The translations under genes were made by a program, and so were the position numbers. The notes below the pieces were generated by a model. That model worked only from the letters and a program-made list of their open reading frames with translations, had not been told where the DNA came from and did not search any database. 64,000 nucleotides of DNA, taken from Alteromonas sp. RKMC-009 (GTDB lineage Bacteria > Pseudomonadota > Gammaproteobacteria > Enterobacterales > Alteromonadaceae). The stretch covers positions 1,240,001-1,304,000 of the forward strand of contig NZ_CP031010.1 of the NCBI RefSeq assembly GCF_003584565.2, read 5' to 3'. Shown in pieces: positions 17,964 through 25,842 of the stretch (position 1 is its first letter; each line of letters starts with the position of its first letter).

Positions 17964-18389
17964 ATGAAGGTTAAAGAGATCGCAAAAGCATTGGCTACTA
18001 CGCCAGACACTGTGCGCTATTACACACGCTTGAAGTTGGTCAATCCGGCTAAATCTGACAATGGCTATAAGCTTTATTCAACGAAAGATGCTTCCAGATT
18101 GAAGTTCATATTAAGCGCAAGACAACTAGGTTTCTCGGTTGATGATATCAAACAAATTCTTAGTGAAGCAGATCACGGTAAGACGGCTTGTCCTCTGGTT
18201 AGAACCTTAATTATAGAAAGACTGGCAGAAACAGAAAGACAGTTTAAAGCAATGCAATTACTACGCGAAAATATGACGTTAGCAGTAAGTAAATGGGAAT
18301 TAATGGAAGATAAAGCCCCAACCCCACACATGGTATGTCATTTGATAGAAGGGTTTGAACATACAGCTTTAGAGGAGGACAGGAAATAA
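17964..18389 (+). CDS. MerR family metal-responsive regulator
   Basis: 141 residues from ATG 17964, with GGAG upstream. A GTG frame start 21 nt earlier is less likely. The N-terminal winged HTH is [20 protein letters not shown]; a dimerisation helix follows, with Cys76 ([10 protein letters not shown]) and Cys125 (PHMVCHLI). Cys76 aligns with the position that is Ser in CueR and Cys in Zn/Cd/Pb sensors such as ZntR. The CueR loop with two close Cys is absent. The neighbouring ATPase nevertheless has Cu(I) signatures, so the sensed metal is uncertain. Autoregulation through the adjacent operator is likely. Confidence 0.88.
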   Translation: MKVKEIAKALATTPDTVRYYTRLKLVNPAKSDNGYKLYSTKDASRLKFILSARQLGFSVDDIKQILSEADHGKTACPLVRTLIIERLAETERQFKAMQLLRENMTLAVSKWELMEDKAPTPHMVCHLIEGFEHTALEEDRK

Positions 18390-18478
18390 CACAGTTTAAC
18401 GCAGATGTTTTTTCTGAAAAAAGTTGTTGTTGTCAGTCTAAAAAGAAATCTTCGGAATGTGAGAAAAAGGAGAACACC
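18386..18478 (+). other. in-frame Cys-rich extension upstream of the copper ATPase start
   Basis: The frame of the ATPase stays open upstream of its ATG and encodes ...[16 protein letters not shown]..., a metal-ligand-like segment. No ATG, GTG or TTG begins it. A strong GGAGGA sequence (18374-18379) lies 6 nt before an in-frame ATA codon at 18386. Either the protein starts at a rare AUA codon, or this is a decayed N-terminus. The overlapping MerR stop is at 18387-18389. Confidence 0.4.
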
Positions 18479-20722
18479 ATGAGCGCAGCAGTAACAGAGC
18501 AACAATTAGTAATAGAAGGTGCAGGATGTGCCAGTTGCGTCGGCAAAATAGAAGCAGCCTTGAAGCAGACACCGGGGGTGCAGAGCGCAGAGATGAATTT
18601 TGCAGACAGAACAGTGCTTATATCGGGTACAGCGGATGCTCAGTCATTGGTTAAAGCCGTAGAGTCTGTTGGTTACAACGCCAAGCCACTTGAAGATAGT
18701 CCCGACACTGATGCTCTTGATGAAAAAGAAGCCGCAGATTGGGCCTATTACAAAAAGTTGATGCGGGATACTTTTATTGCGCTTTCGTTGGGTGTCCCCC
18801 TAATGATCTATAGCATTGTTGTCGGTGAAATGACGGTTGAGACCAATACAGAGAGACTGTCATGGTTTGTCGTTGGCCTGCTAACGCTAGGTGTCATGTT
18901 CTTTTCCGGCAGGCATTTTTATATTGGTGCGTGGAAGAGCTTTAAAAATCATTCTGCCAATATGGATACCCTGATTGCGCTTGGTACGGGCACCGCGTGG
19001 TTCTATTCGATGTTGGTTGTATTTGTGCCTGACACAGTGCCGCTAATGGCAAGGCACGTATATTTTGAAGCGACAGCCATGATTATTGGCTTGATTGACT
19101 TAGGTTTAGCACTTGAACTCAAAGCCAGAGGCAAAACATCGGAAGCTATCAAACGTTTGATTGGGCTACAGGCGAAAACCGCAACAGTCATTCGGGACGA
19201 TAAAGAGGTCCAGATTGCTATCGAGCAAGTGCTGCTCAATGATGTTATCAAAGTCAGACCCGGTGAGAAAATTCCCGTTGATGGTGTCGTCATTGAAGGT
19301 CATACCTCGATCGATGAGTCCATGCTCACGGGTGAACCCATGCCCGTTGAAAAAATGTTAGAAAATGAAGTTGTAGCGGGGACCCTCAACAAGTCAGGCA
19401 TGATTTTATTCAAAGCGACACGAGTGGGTCAAGACACCGCGCTGGCCCAAATCATCTCGATGGTCAAACGAGCACAGAATTCAAAACCGCCTATCGGTCG
19501 CTTAGCGGACGTGATATCTGCCTATTTTGTTCCTGTTGTCATGATTGTTTCTGTGCTCAGTGCGTTGGCATGGTTGAACTTTGGGCCAGAGCCAGCACTG
19601 GCGTTTGCTATCGTTTCAGCCACCACAGTACTGATAATTGCCTGCCCATGTGCATTAGGCCTGGCCACGCCGATGTCAGTGATGGTGGGGGTTGGCAAGG
19701 CTGCTGAAGCAGGCGTGCTTATTCGCAATGGCGAAGCGCTACAAACTGCATCAAAAATCACTGCAATGATACTGGATAAAACCGGGACGATTACGGAAGG
19801 TACACCCAAAGTCACTGACATTATTTTAGTCAATGCCAGTGATGAAAAGACAGTGCTGCAACTGGCGGCCAGTCTGGAAAGCGGTTCCGAACACCCTTTG
19901 GCTATGGCGATAGTGGAAAGTGCCTTAGAGCAAGATATCGAGCTGCTTAAAATTGAGGTATTTAACGCCATTACGGGTATGGGAGTCGAAGCCCGTTGTG
20001 ATGGAAAAGCCTTGTTGTTTGGTAACAGCAAGCTCATGGCAAAAAAACAGGTGGACTTAGGCAAGTACACCGATAAAGCACAAGCTCTGGCCAAAGAAGC
20101 CAAAACCCCGATGTATTTCGCAGTAGATGGACAACTGGCAGCCATCATTGCGGTTGCCGACCCCATAAAATCAGACTCTATTTCTGCCATCAAACGCCTG
20201 CAAGCCAATGGTATCCGAGTCATCATGTTAACAGGTGATAATAAGGAAACTGCCGCAGCGGTGGCAAATAAAGCGGGGATAAGCGAATTTTTTGCTGAAG
20301 TATTGCCGGAAGACAAAGCCAACAAAGTGCAGGAACTTCAGGATCAGATGGAAATAGTGGGCATGACGGGGGATGGGATTAATGATGCCCCGGCACTTGC
20401 GTTGGCAGACGTTGGCTTTGCCATAGGAACAGGTACAGATGTTGCGATTGAAAGTGCAGATATCACCCTTATGCGCGGCTCTCTACATGGCTTGGCTGAT
20501 GCAATCGTGGTAAGCAAAGCTACCTTACGTAATATTAAACAAAACCTGTTTGGTGCGTTTGTTTATAACGTGGCTGGTATTCCTTTCGCTGCTGGCGTGC
20601 TCTATCCATTTTTTGGTTTGCTGTTAAGCCCGGTCATTGCTGGGGCCGCTATGGCCTTTTCTTCGCTAACAGTCGTGTCGAATGCCAATCGACTTCGCCT
20701 TTTTAAGGCACAAGAGCACTAA
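18479..20722 (+). CDS. copA: Cu(I)-exporting P1B-type ATPase
   Basis: 747 residues from ATG 18479, with AAGGAG 7 nt upstream. One N-terminal HMA domain has GAGCASC (Cys17, Cys20). Membrane helix 6 carries CPC (389-391), the phosphorylation site is DKTGT (Asp433), and the hinge is [11 protein letters not shown]. In the last helices, YN and MAFSS are the Cu(I)-ATPase TM7/TM8 signatures. It pumps cytoplasmic Cu(I) into the periplasm, feeding the CusCBA and multicopper oxidase systems. It follows the MerR gene by 89 bp and is probably controlled by the same metal-activated promoter. Confidence 0.96.
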   Translation: MSAAVTEQQLVIEGAGCASCVGKIEAALKQTPGVQSAEMNFADRTVLISGTADAQSLVKAVESVGYNAKPLEDSPDTDALDEKEAADWAYYKKLMRDTFIALSLGVPLMIYSIVVGEMTVETNTERLSWFVVGLLTLGVMFFSGRHFYIGAWKSFKNHSANMDTLIALGTGTAWFYSMLVVFVPDTVPLMARHVYFEATAMIIGLIDLGLALELKARGKTSEAIKRLIGLQAKTATVIRDDKEVQIAIEQVLLNDVIKVRPGEKIPVDGVVIEGHTSIDESMLTGEPMPVEKMLENEVVAGTLNKSGMILFKATRVGQDTALAQIISMVKRAQNSKPPIGRLADVISAYFVPVVMIVSVLSALAWLNFGPEPALAFAIVSATTVLIIACPCALGLATPMSVMVGVGKAAEAGVLIRNGEALQTASKITAMILDKTGTITEGTPKVTDIILVNASDEKTVLQLAASLESGSEHPLAMAIVESALEQDIELLKIEVFNAITGMGVEARCDGKALLFGNSKLMAKKQVDLGKYTDKAQALAKEAKTPMYFAVDGQLAAIIAVADPIKSDSISAIKRLQANGIRVIMLTGDNKETAAAVANKAGISEFFAEVLPEDKANKVQELQDQMEIVGMTGDGINDAPALALADVGFAIGTGTDVAIESADITLMRGSLHGLADAIVVSKATLRNIKQNLFGAFVYNVAGIPFAAGVLYPFFGLLLSPVIAGAAMAFSSLTVVSNANRLRLFKAQEH

Positions 20723-20733
20723 GGAGACACATT

Positions 20734-21087
20734 ATGATGATTATTAACCTTATGGGACTAGCAATTATCGCGCTGATTGTCTGGTGGTTTTGGCTATATA
20801 CAGCCGACAATACAATGGTAATCAACAATGATGTGACAATAGAAGTCAAGGATGGCGTATATTCGCCGTCCGCCATTCAGGTAAACGCAAACCAACCTGT
20901 TACACTTAAATTTTTGCGAAAAGATCAAACTCCCTGCTCAGAAACACTGCTTATCCCCACACTCAATATCAGTGAGCAGTTAAAACTGAATAAAGTCACG
21001 CAAATCCACCTTCCAGATATTCCACCGGGCGAACATGCTTTTCACTGCCAAATGCAGATGTATCGCGGTGTTCTCAAAGTGGTATAG
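20734..21087 (+). CDS. membrane-anchored cupredoxin-like protein
   Basis: 117 residues: an N-terminal membrane helix (LAIIALIVWWFWLY) and a beta-sandwich resembling cupredoxin_1 domains (VTIEVKDGVYSPSAIQVN...QPVTLKFLRKD, then CSETLLIP, ending HAFHCQMQMYRGVLKV). Candidate copper ligands are the Cys in PCSE, the C-terminal His and Cys (FHCQMQM) and Met residues. It follows copA by 11 bp with AAGGAG upstream, so it is in the same operon and likely handles exported copper in the periplasm. Confidence 0.85.
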   Translation: MMIINLMGLAIIALIVWWFWLYTADNTMVINNDVTIEVKDGVYSPSAIQVNANQPVTLKFLRKDQTPCSETLLIPTLNISEQLKLNKVTQIHLPDIPPGEHAFHCQMQMYRGVLKVV

Positions 21088-21095
21088 GGCTAATC

Positions 21096-21428
21096 ATGAA
21101 AAGCAAGCATCCTAAATTTTGGTCGACACCTACCGGTTGGGCGGCGTTAGCCCTTATTGCCGCCGCAACTTATTTTTTAATTTTTGAACATGGTCATCAT
21201 GTTGCCCAGTTTCTCCCCTTTCTGATATTGCTGCTGTGCCCATTTATGCACATGTTCATGCACGGTAGCCACGGAAAACACGGACACGACCACTCTCCTG
21301 ACGCTGAAAGTAAACAGGAGAGTTTTCAGGAATTGAGCGATAAAAACGCTGCCTATCGTGATGGCTACATTCAAGGATTAGAGGAAGGGCGAAAAGAAGC
21401 GCACAGAAAGGAGAAAGATCGTGACTGA
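21096..21428 (+). CDS. DUF2933 family small membrane protein
   Basis: 110 residues. Two hydrophobic helices surround HGHHVAQFLPFLILLLCPFM, followed by the His-rich motif HMFMHGSHGKHGHDH typical of DUF2933 proteins in metal islands, then a charged C-terminal tail. The function is unknown; the His/Met cluster suggests metal binding. Its end overlaps the next gene by 8 bp. Confidence 0.85.
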   Translation: MKSKHPKFWSTPTGWAALALIAAATYFLIFEHGHHVAQFLPFLILLLCPFMHMFMHGSHGKHGHDHSPDAESKQESFQELSDKNAAYRDGYIQGLEEGRKEAHRKEKDRD

Positions 21429-22086
21429 AACATCTGATTATGGACTTTGGTCTCTGGTATTGCTTAATTCGGCGATTTTCATTTTTTTTGCATTCAGTTT
21501 TGTAAAACCAAAAACAAACACTGATTGGCGCAGTCTCGGCGCATTTTCTGCGTTTATAGTCGCTCTGTTTACCGAAATGTATGGATTCCCTTTAACTATC
21601 TATTTTTTGTCTGGGTGGCTAACCGAGACGTACCCTGACGTGAACTTCTTAGCGCACGAAAATGGCCACCTGTTACACACTTTCTTCGGTGTTCAAGGTG
21701 ATGCACATTGGGATCCGTTTCATATCGCCAGTATGGTGTTTATTGTCGCGGGTTTCTTTATATTGTCGTCAGCATGGAATGTACTGCACCACGCTCAGAA
21801 GAACCATCAATTAGCTACCACAGGATGGTATGCAAGTTGTCGCCATCCTCAATATCTAGCATTTATTATGATCATGTTCGGTTTTTTGTTGCAGTGGCCA
21901 ACCCTTCCTACACTGGGCATGTTTCCAATTTTAGTTGTTGTGTATGTAAAACTGGCTAAGCGTGAAGAAGCGCTGGCCATTGCGGAATTTGGGGAGCTGT
22001 ATATGAATTATATCAAAACTACACCGAGCTGGATTCCATATCTAAACCTTAATGTTGAAGGTAAAAATCATGAAAACACCCATTAA
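21421..22086 (+). CDS. isoprenylcysteine carboxyl methyltransferase-like membrane protein
   Basis: 221 residues with a GTG start preceded by AAGGAG. Five or six membrane helices. The C-terminal region TTGWYASCRHPQYLAFIMIM, then KREEALAIAEFGELYMNY, is the SAM-binding signature of the ICMT/PEMT family. Such genes recur in bacterial copper islands beside copA and DUF2933 genes, but the substrate is not known. Translational coupling to both neighbours shows it belongs to the copA operon. Confidence 0.85.
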   Translation: MTETSDYGLWSLVLLNSAIFIFFAFSFVKPKTNTDWRSLGAFSAFIVALFTEMYGFPLTIYFLSGWLTETYPDVNFLAHENGHLLHTFFGVQGDAHWDPFHIASMVFIVAGFFILSSAWNVLHHAQKNHQLATTGWYASCRHPQYLAFIMIMFGFLLQWPTLPTLGMFPILVVVYVKLAKREEALAIAEFGELYMNYIKTTPSWIPYLNLNVEGKNHENTH

Positions 22087-22474
22087 GTCATTCTTTTTTG
22101 CAACGTCTTTATTAATGATGGCAACAGTCTCTGCTCAAAGTATGGAGGAGCATGAACACCAGCATTCAGATAAACCAGATATGAAAATGGGTATGAATAT
22201 GTCTGAAAATAGTATGCATATGATGGATGCCAAAATGATGGAAATGAAGGAAGAGGTTAACGCTATCAAAGCGGAAAAAGACCCGCAGAAGCAGCATAAG
22301 ATGATGAAAAAACAAATGCAATCCATGATGGACATGATGCAAATGATGCATAAGAAAATGAAAGGACAGTCTATGGATAGTCAGATTGATATGGCGGAAA
22401 AACATCTCAACATGATGGAAATGATGATGTCTGACATGGATGGTCACCATTCATCCATGTCAAAAAAACATTAA
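22070..22474 (+). CDS. exported Met/His-rich protein
   Basis: Start at ATG 22070, with GAAGG 8 nt upstream; it overlaps the methyltransferase-like gene by 17 bp. The signal peptide is FFFATSLLMMATVSAQS. The mature ~115 residues contain more than 30 Met in MM/MxxM patterns (MMEMKEE, QSMMDMMQMMHKKM) with His at both ends. Met-rich periplasmic proteins bind Cu(I); a copper sponge or chaperone role is inferred. No known domain recognised. Confidence 0.75.
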   Translation: MKTPIKSFFFATSLLMMATVSAQSMEEHEHQHSDKPDMKMGMNMSENSMHMMDAKMMEMKEEVNAIKAEKDPQKQHKMMKKQMQSMMDMMQMMHKKMKGQSMDSQIDMAEKHLNMMEMMMSDMDGHHSSMSKKH

Positions 22475-22497
22475 AACTAATCCATAAGGAGTAAATT

Positions 22498-22869
22498 ATG
22501 AGCGATTTAGATCATAGAGTAGGTGTTAGGGAGGCCAATTTGGTAATCCGAAATTTGCGGCTAAGTAATGTAAATGAGGCAAATAGTGACTCCCTTATTG
22601 AAGAAATCGACAGGCTCTTTGGAATTGATGAGGTGAGTTATAATATCCAACAGGGTGTCATTCACCTTGCTTATGATGCGACACATATAGACTTAGAGAG
22701 GATTGAAGCGACCATTCGGAAACACGGTGCAGCTCTTCACAATGATTGGTGGACACAAACGAAAGAAGGATACTACCAGTTCGTCGATCAGAATATAAAA
22801 GACAATGCTACGCACAAACCGTGGAGTTGCCATCAATCGCCGCAACGTTCTCACAGAAAGCGTAAATAA
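22498..22869 (+). CDS. HMA-like fold protein lacking the CxxC motif
   Basis: 123 residues; TAAGGAG 8 nt upstream. The pattern ANLVIRNLRLSNV...IDRLFGIDEVSYNIQQGVIHLAYDATHIDLERIEATIRKHG is a beta-alpha-beta-beta-alpha-beta arrangement as in heavy-metal-associated domains, but the loop has no CxxC. The C-terminal tail is basic with one Cys-His (PWSCHQS). It may be a degenerate metallochaperone. It is the last clear gene of the copA operon. Confidence 0.6.
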   Translation: MSDLDHRVGVREANLVIRNLRLSNVNEANSDSLIEEIDRLFGIDEVSYNIQQGVIHLAYDATHIDLERIEATIRKHGAALHNDWWTQTKEGYYQFVDQNIKDNATHKPWSCHQSPQRSHRKRK

Positions 22870-22888
22870 TATTTATGTGTTTTGGCTC

Positions 22889-22912
22889 TCACTCAGCATC
22901 AACCCTGAGTGA
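22889..22912. terminator. hairpin after the copA operon
   Basis: TCACTCAG and CTGAGTGA form an 8-bp stem with an 8-nt loop, 20 bp after the HMA-like gene. There is no clear U-run, so it is a candidate terminator or RNA 3'-end hairpin. Confidence 0.4.
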
Positions 22913-22973
22913 AGCCGTTATATTAAGCAGGCTAAAGGAAGTCTAAGATTAAAATTCAAAAAAATACATTTGC

Positions 22974-23192
22974 GTGCAAACCTGCAGAGGTGTTTGGTCT
23001 GGTATGAACTGTTTGTTCCTTATTTGTCATTTCGCTACTGGATACAATGCCCACGATGACAGGTATTGCGTTGCACACAGACTGGCAATGGATGGGATGG
23101 CACATGCCTGTATCGTGATAGGTGGTGTTTTGTGGGTATTGCTTACAGGCGTACTGGGTTGGCTTATTGCCATAATTTACAATAGGCAGTAG
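22974..23192 (+). pseudogene. small membrane protein ORF, possibly frameshifted
   Basis: A 72-residue frame whose last ~30 residues (IVIGGVLWVLLTGVLGWLIAIIY) look like a genuine membrane helix, while the first part looks unnatural. In another frame the DNA reads M-T-G-I-A-L-H-T-D-W-Q-W-M-G-W-H-M, a Trp/Met/His-rich start common in tiny membrane proteins of metal islands. A single frameshift near 23110 would join the two. The start and integrity are uncertain. Confidence 0.35.
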
Positions 23193-23284
23193 CAGGGGGC
23201 CGGCAAAATAAATAGCCAGCTTTTAATATCTTAACGTCGGTACACTATTTGCTAGTTTATTGTTTTAAATAAAAGTGAGGCACT

Positions 23285-23446
23285 ATGGTAACCAATTATA
23301 CAGACTCCGCATTGCAGAAAACCACGGAATTACTCAATCAAACCGGCACAGAGAAATCGGGCTGTAGCCAGTCTTCTGAGTCAAAGCAGCAGGGACAAGA
23401 GTTTGCTGAAATACTGGATACAATAAAGCAACAAAAAAGCGGCTAA
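23285..23446 (+). CDS. small hypothetical protein (53 residues)
   Basis: ATG at 23285 is preceded by GTGAGG with a 4-nt gap. The product is hydrophilic, Gln/Ser/Lys-rich, with a single Cys (EKSGCSQSSESKQQGQEF), and ends before a strong hairpin. No family recognised. Its ribosome-binding site and following terminator support it as a real gene. Confidence 0.5.
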   Translation: MVTNYTDSALQKTTELLNQTGTEKSGCSQSSESKQQGQEFAEILDTIKQQKSG

Positions 23447-23460
23447 AGGATGCCGTGAGA

Positions 23461-23494
23461 GGAAATAACCGGCACGCTAATGCCGGTTATTTCC
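23461..23494. terminator. perfect 14-bp-stem hairpin, left of the permease gene
   Basis: GGAAATAACCGGCA and TGCCGGTTATTTCC form a perfect 14-bp stem with a 6-nt loop, 14 bp after the 53-residue gene and downstream of the convergent permease gene. It is a likely bidirectional terminator. A near-identical copy lies on the other side of the permease gene (25034-25065). Confidence 0.75.
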
Positions 23495-23601
23495 CTTACT
23501 GCCCCATGACAGAAGGGCACACTGCTTCGACTACTACTCAGTCCCCGTTGACGGTTTTATTTTCCAGTGGGAGTAGTTTATTTACTAACCAGTTACTCAC
23601 A

Positions 23602-24927
23602 TCAGTTATAATTCGTGTCATCTTCTTCATACGCATGTAATTTTAGAAACCATTTTTCGGCGGCGAAGACAATAAGAAGTCCGGCGACAGAAATCCAAAC
23701 AATAAAAATATCTGACTTTGCTTTAACCCACAAAAACGCCAGAAGTACAACGAAATCGAGAATAATCGCACTTACCAGCACCCAGGTTTTGGCGTGTACG
23801 TCATCTCTTAGGCGTTTAAACACACCCCAATGGATGAAAATATCCATCACGATATAAAAAACTACGCCTATCGATGCTATCCGGCTTAAGTCAAAGAATA
23901 TGGTCAGAATTATTGCGATTACCAACGTATAAATTAACGAATGCCTTCTTAAATCTCCCGGTAATGAAAAATGACGATGGGGCACAAGTTGCATTGATGT
24001 AAGCATTGATAGCATGCGGGAAACTGCAAATATGCTGGCGATGACGCCAGAAGAGGTGGCAATAATCGCAAAGGCTATTGTAAACCATGCGCCATACTGG
24101 CCGAAGGCAGGTTGTGATGCCTCAGCTAGAGAATAGTCTTTAGCCTGTATAATTTCGTCAATTGACAGGTTTGCGCCAACTGCAAACGCTACAAAAACAT
24201 ACAGTACTACACAAATTGAAATAGAAATGATAATGGCCTTTCCAACATTTTTTTCCGGTTGTTTTAGCTCGCCGCCACTGTTTGTGATTGTCGTGAAGCC
24301 TTTGTAGCCCAAAATACCCAGTGCTACAGCTCCCAGAAATCCGGTTGCGCTGGTTTCCCGGGGTTGCGCTGATACACTTTCAAACGATAAGCCGGTTGCC
24401 CACAGTCCGCCTATTGCCAAAATCGCCAGCCCGGCGATTTTGATAAAAGCCATGATAAATGAGAGCGTCTGAATGAACCGGTTGCTTAGAATATTGACAA
24501 TAAATGCAACAATAAGAAGACTCACCCCTAGTGCGGGAATGAGCCATTCAGCGCCCTGAGAGTCGAACAATTGCAGGACATAGGTGCCAAATGTACGGGC
24601 TACGAGGCTTTCATTGATAACCATGGAAAAAAACATCAGCAATGCGCAGGCCCCGGTCATCAGGCCTCTGCCATAAGCTTTTTTTAAGAACATGGCTATA
24701 CCCCCTGCGGAAGGGTATTTCTGTGCCATTTTGACGTAACTGTATGAACTGAATCCTGCAATTATCGCTGCTACAAGAAACGCAAACGGAAACCATGTGC
24801 CAGCCAGCTCAGCTATTTGACCGGTTAAGGCAAATATACCTGCGCCAATCATCACACCAGTTCCCATTGATACCGCGCCCCAGAGACTTAACGAATCTTT
24901 ATTATTTGAATGGTCATGAGCATTCAT
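23602..24927 (-). CDS. APC-superfamily amino acid/amine permease
   Basis: Start at ATG 24927 (MNAHDHSNNKDSLSLWGAVS); a longer frame start has no support. About 441 residues and 12 hydrophobic helices. The first helix has the APC signature GVMIGAGIFALTGQIAELAG, and GILGYKGFTTITNSGGELK marks the helix 6 region. Substrate not identifiable. It is an odd passenger inside the copper island, flanked by two copies of the same hairpin, which suggests it arrived as a unit. Confidence 0.85.
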   Translation of the reverse strand: MNAHDHSNNKDSLSLWGAVSMGTGVMIGAGIFALTGQIAELAGTWFPFAFLVAAIIAGFSSYSYVKMAQKYPSAGGIAMFLKKAYGRGLMTGACALLMFFSMVINESLVARTFGTYVLQLFDSQGAEWLIPALGVSLLIVAFIVNILSNRFIQTLSFIMAFIKIAGLAILAIGGLWATGLSFESVSAQPRETSATGFLGAVALGILGYKGFTTITNSGGELKQPEKNVGKAIIISISICVVLYVFVAFAVGANLSIDEIIQAKDYSLAEASQPAFGQYGAWFTIAFAIIATSSGVIASIFAVSRMLSMLTSMQLVPHRHFSLPGDLRRHSLIYTLVIAIILTIFFDLSRIASIGVVFYIVMDIFIHWGVFKRLRDDVHAKTWVLVSAIILDFVVLLAFLWVKAKSDIFIVWISVAGLLIVFAAEKWFLKLHAYEEDDTNYN

Positions 24928-25033
24928 ATAAATTATCCCTTTTTGTCGTCTGACCAAATCAGACGCAGCAGTGGCTCGCTGTGTACATCAAAACATTGGT
25001 CAGAAAAATAGATATTCGAAGGTTTTGCTTTTT

Positions 25034-25065
25034 GAAATAACCGGCACTGTCTTGCCGGTTATTTC
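25034..25065. terminator. hairpin copy right of the permease gene
   Basis: GAAATAACCGGCA and TGCCGGTTATTTC, 13-bp stem, 6-nt loop. It is the same stem as at 23461-23494 with a different loop. On the minus strand it lies 18 bp downstream of copB, where it would terminate the copper oxidase operon before the permease gene. Confidence 0.72.
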
Positions 25066-25083
25066 TCATCTTTAGCAGAATTT

Positions 25084-25839
25084 TTAAAACCAAATCCTGG
25101 CACCTAACACGACACCGGTTTCGCTGGTTGACTCGCCCTCTGCTTTCAGAGCGTCAGCCGTATTACCAACGGCTTTGCTGTAATAAACGCCGACATAGGG
25201 CGCTACCTCCCTCACAATCTCATGACGATACCGCAAGCCGATACGAATGTTACTCAGCCCGCTGTGGCGGTTATATTTTTCCGAATCGGTGAGGTTAGCT
25301 ACTACTTCCAGGCGCGGTTGCAGATAGGAAACCTGACTTAATTGCCAGTCGTATTCTGTTTCATTGATGAACTGCATGTCACCGTCTTCGTTGATACGAA
25401 GTGAGTTTTCCATTTCAAACCAATAGGGGGCGAGTCCCTGATAACTGATCACCGCATAGTTTTCCATGTCAGCATCTGACGACATTTCGCCTTTCGTACC
25501 AAGGCCGACCTGCACAGACCAGAAAGCAGAAACGAGGTACCCGTAAAGTACCTCGGCGCGTTCAAGATCCGTGGGCATGCCGTCGTTTTGGGTATTTTCA
25601 CCTTCACTTTTAAACACTAAGCGATGATAATCACCGCCATACCAGGCCTGCATATCCCACACAGCCTGATTTTGTTGTTCATCAGTTCGCGTATACTCGA
25701 GTCGGTCAAACAGTACCTGACCAAAGTTCTCATTCGGAATAGGAGACGGCCAGTTATCTTTTGACTGCGCCATTACCATATTATTGAAGCCTAGAGCAAA
25801 GGCGATGAGCCCTGTTGACAATATCTTGTTCATCTTCAT
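25084..25839 (-). CDS. copB: CopB outer-membrane copper resistance protein
   Basis: 251 residues. A signal peptide ends ...NMVMAQS. The CopB (PF05275) barrel pattern is visible: LFDRLEYTRTDEQQ..WDMQAWYGGDYHRLVFKSEG, then YAVISYQGLAPYWFEM, and GLRYRHEIVREVAPYVGVYY near the end, with a C-terminal aromatic (RIWF). It lacks the Met-rich N-terminal repeats of some homologues. It is separated by 3 bp from the multicopper oxidase and co-transcribed with it; it sequesters copper at the outer membrane. Confidence 0.93.
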   Translation of the reverse strand: MKMNKILSTGLIAFALGFNNMVMAQSKDNWPSPIPNENFGQVLFDRLEYTRTDEQQNQAVWDMQAWYGGDYHRLVFKSEGENTQNDGMPTDLERAEVLYGYLVSAFWSVQVGLGTKGEMSSDADMENYAVISYQGLAPYWFEMENSLRINEDGDMQFINETEYDWQLSQVSYLQPRLEVVANLTDSEKYNRHSGLSNIRIGLRYRHEIVREVAPYVGVYYSKAVGNTADALKAEGESTSETGVVLGARIWF

Positions 25840-25842
25840 CTC

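Noticed and set aside
18405..18482. 25-codon leader-like frame ending at the ATPase ATG (ATGA overlap)
   Set aside because: No ribosome-binding site; the alternative frame with Cys codons fused to the ATPase looks more protein-like.
19522..20325. 267-codon open frame antisense to the copper ATPase
   Set aside because: It mirrors the ATPase codons, has no ribosome-binding site and no recognisable domain; typical shadow of a conserved gene.
22135..22450. His/Phe-rich antisense frames opposite the Met-rich protein
   Set aside because: Composition simply reflects ATG-rich codons on the other strand; no start signal.
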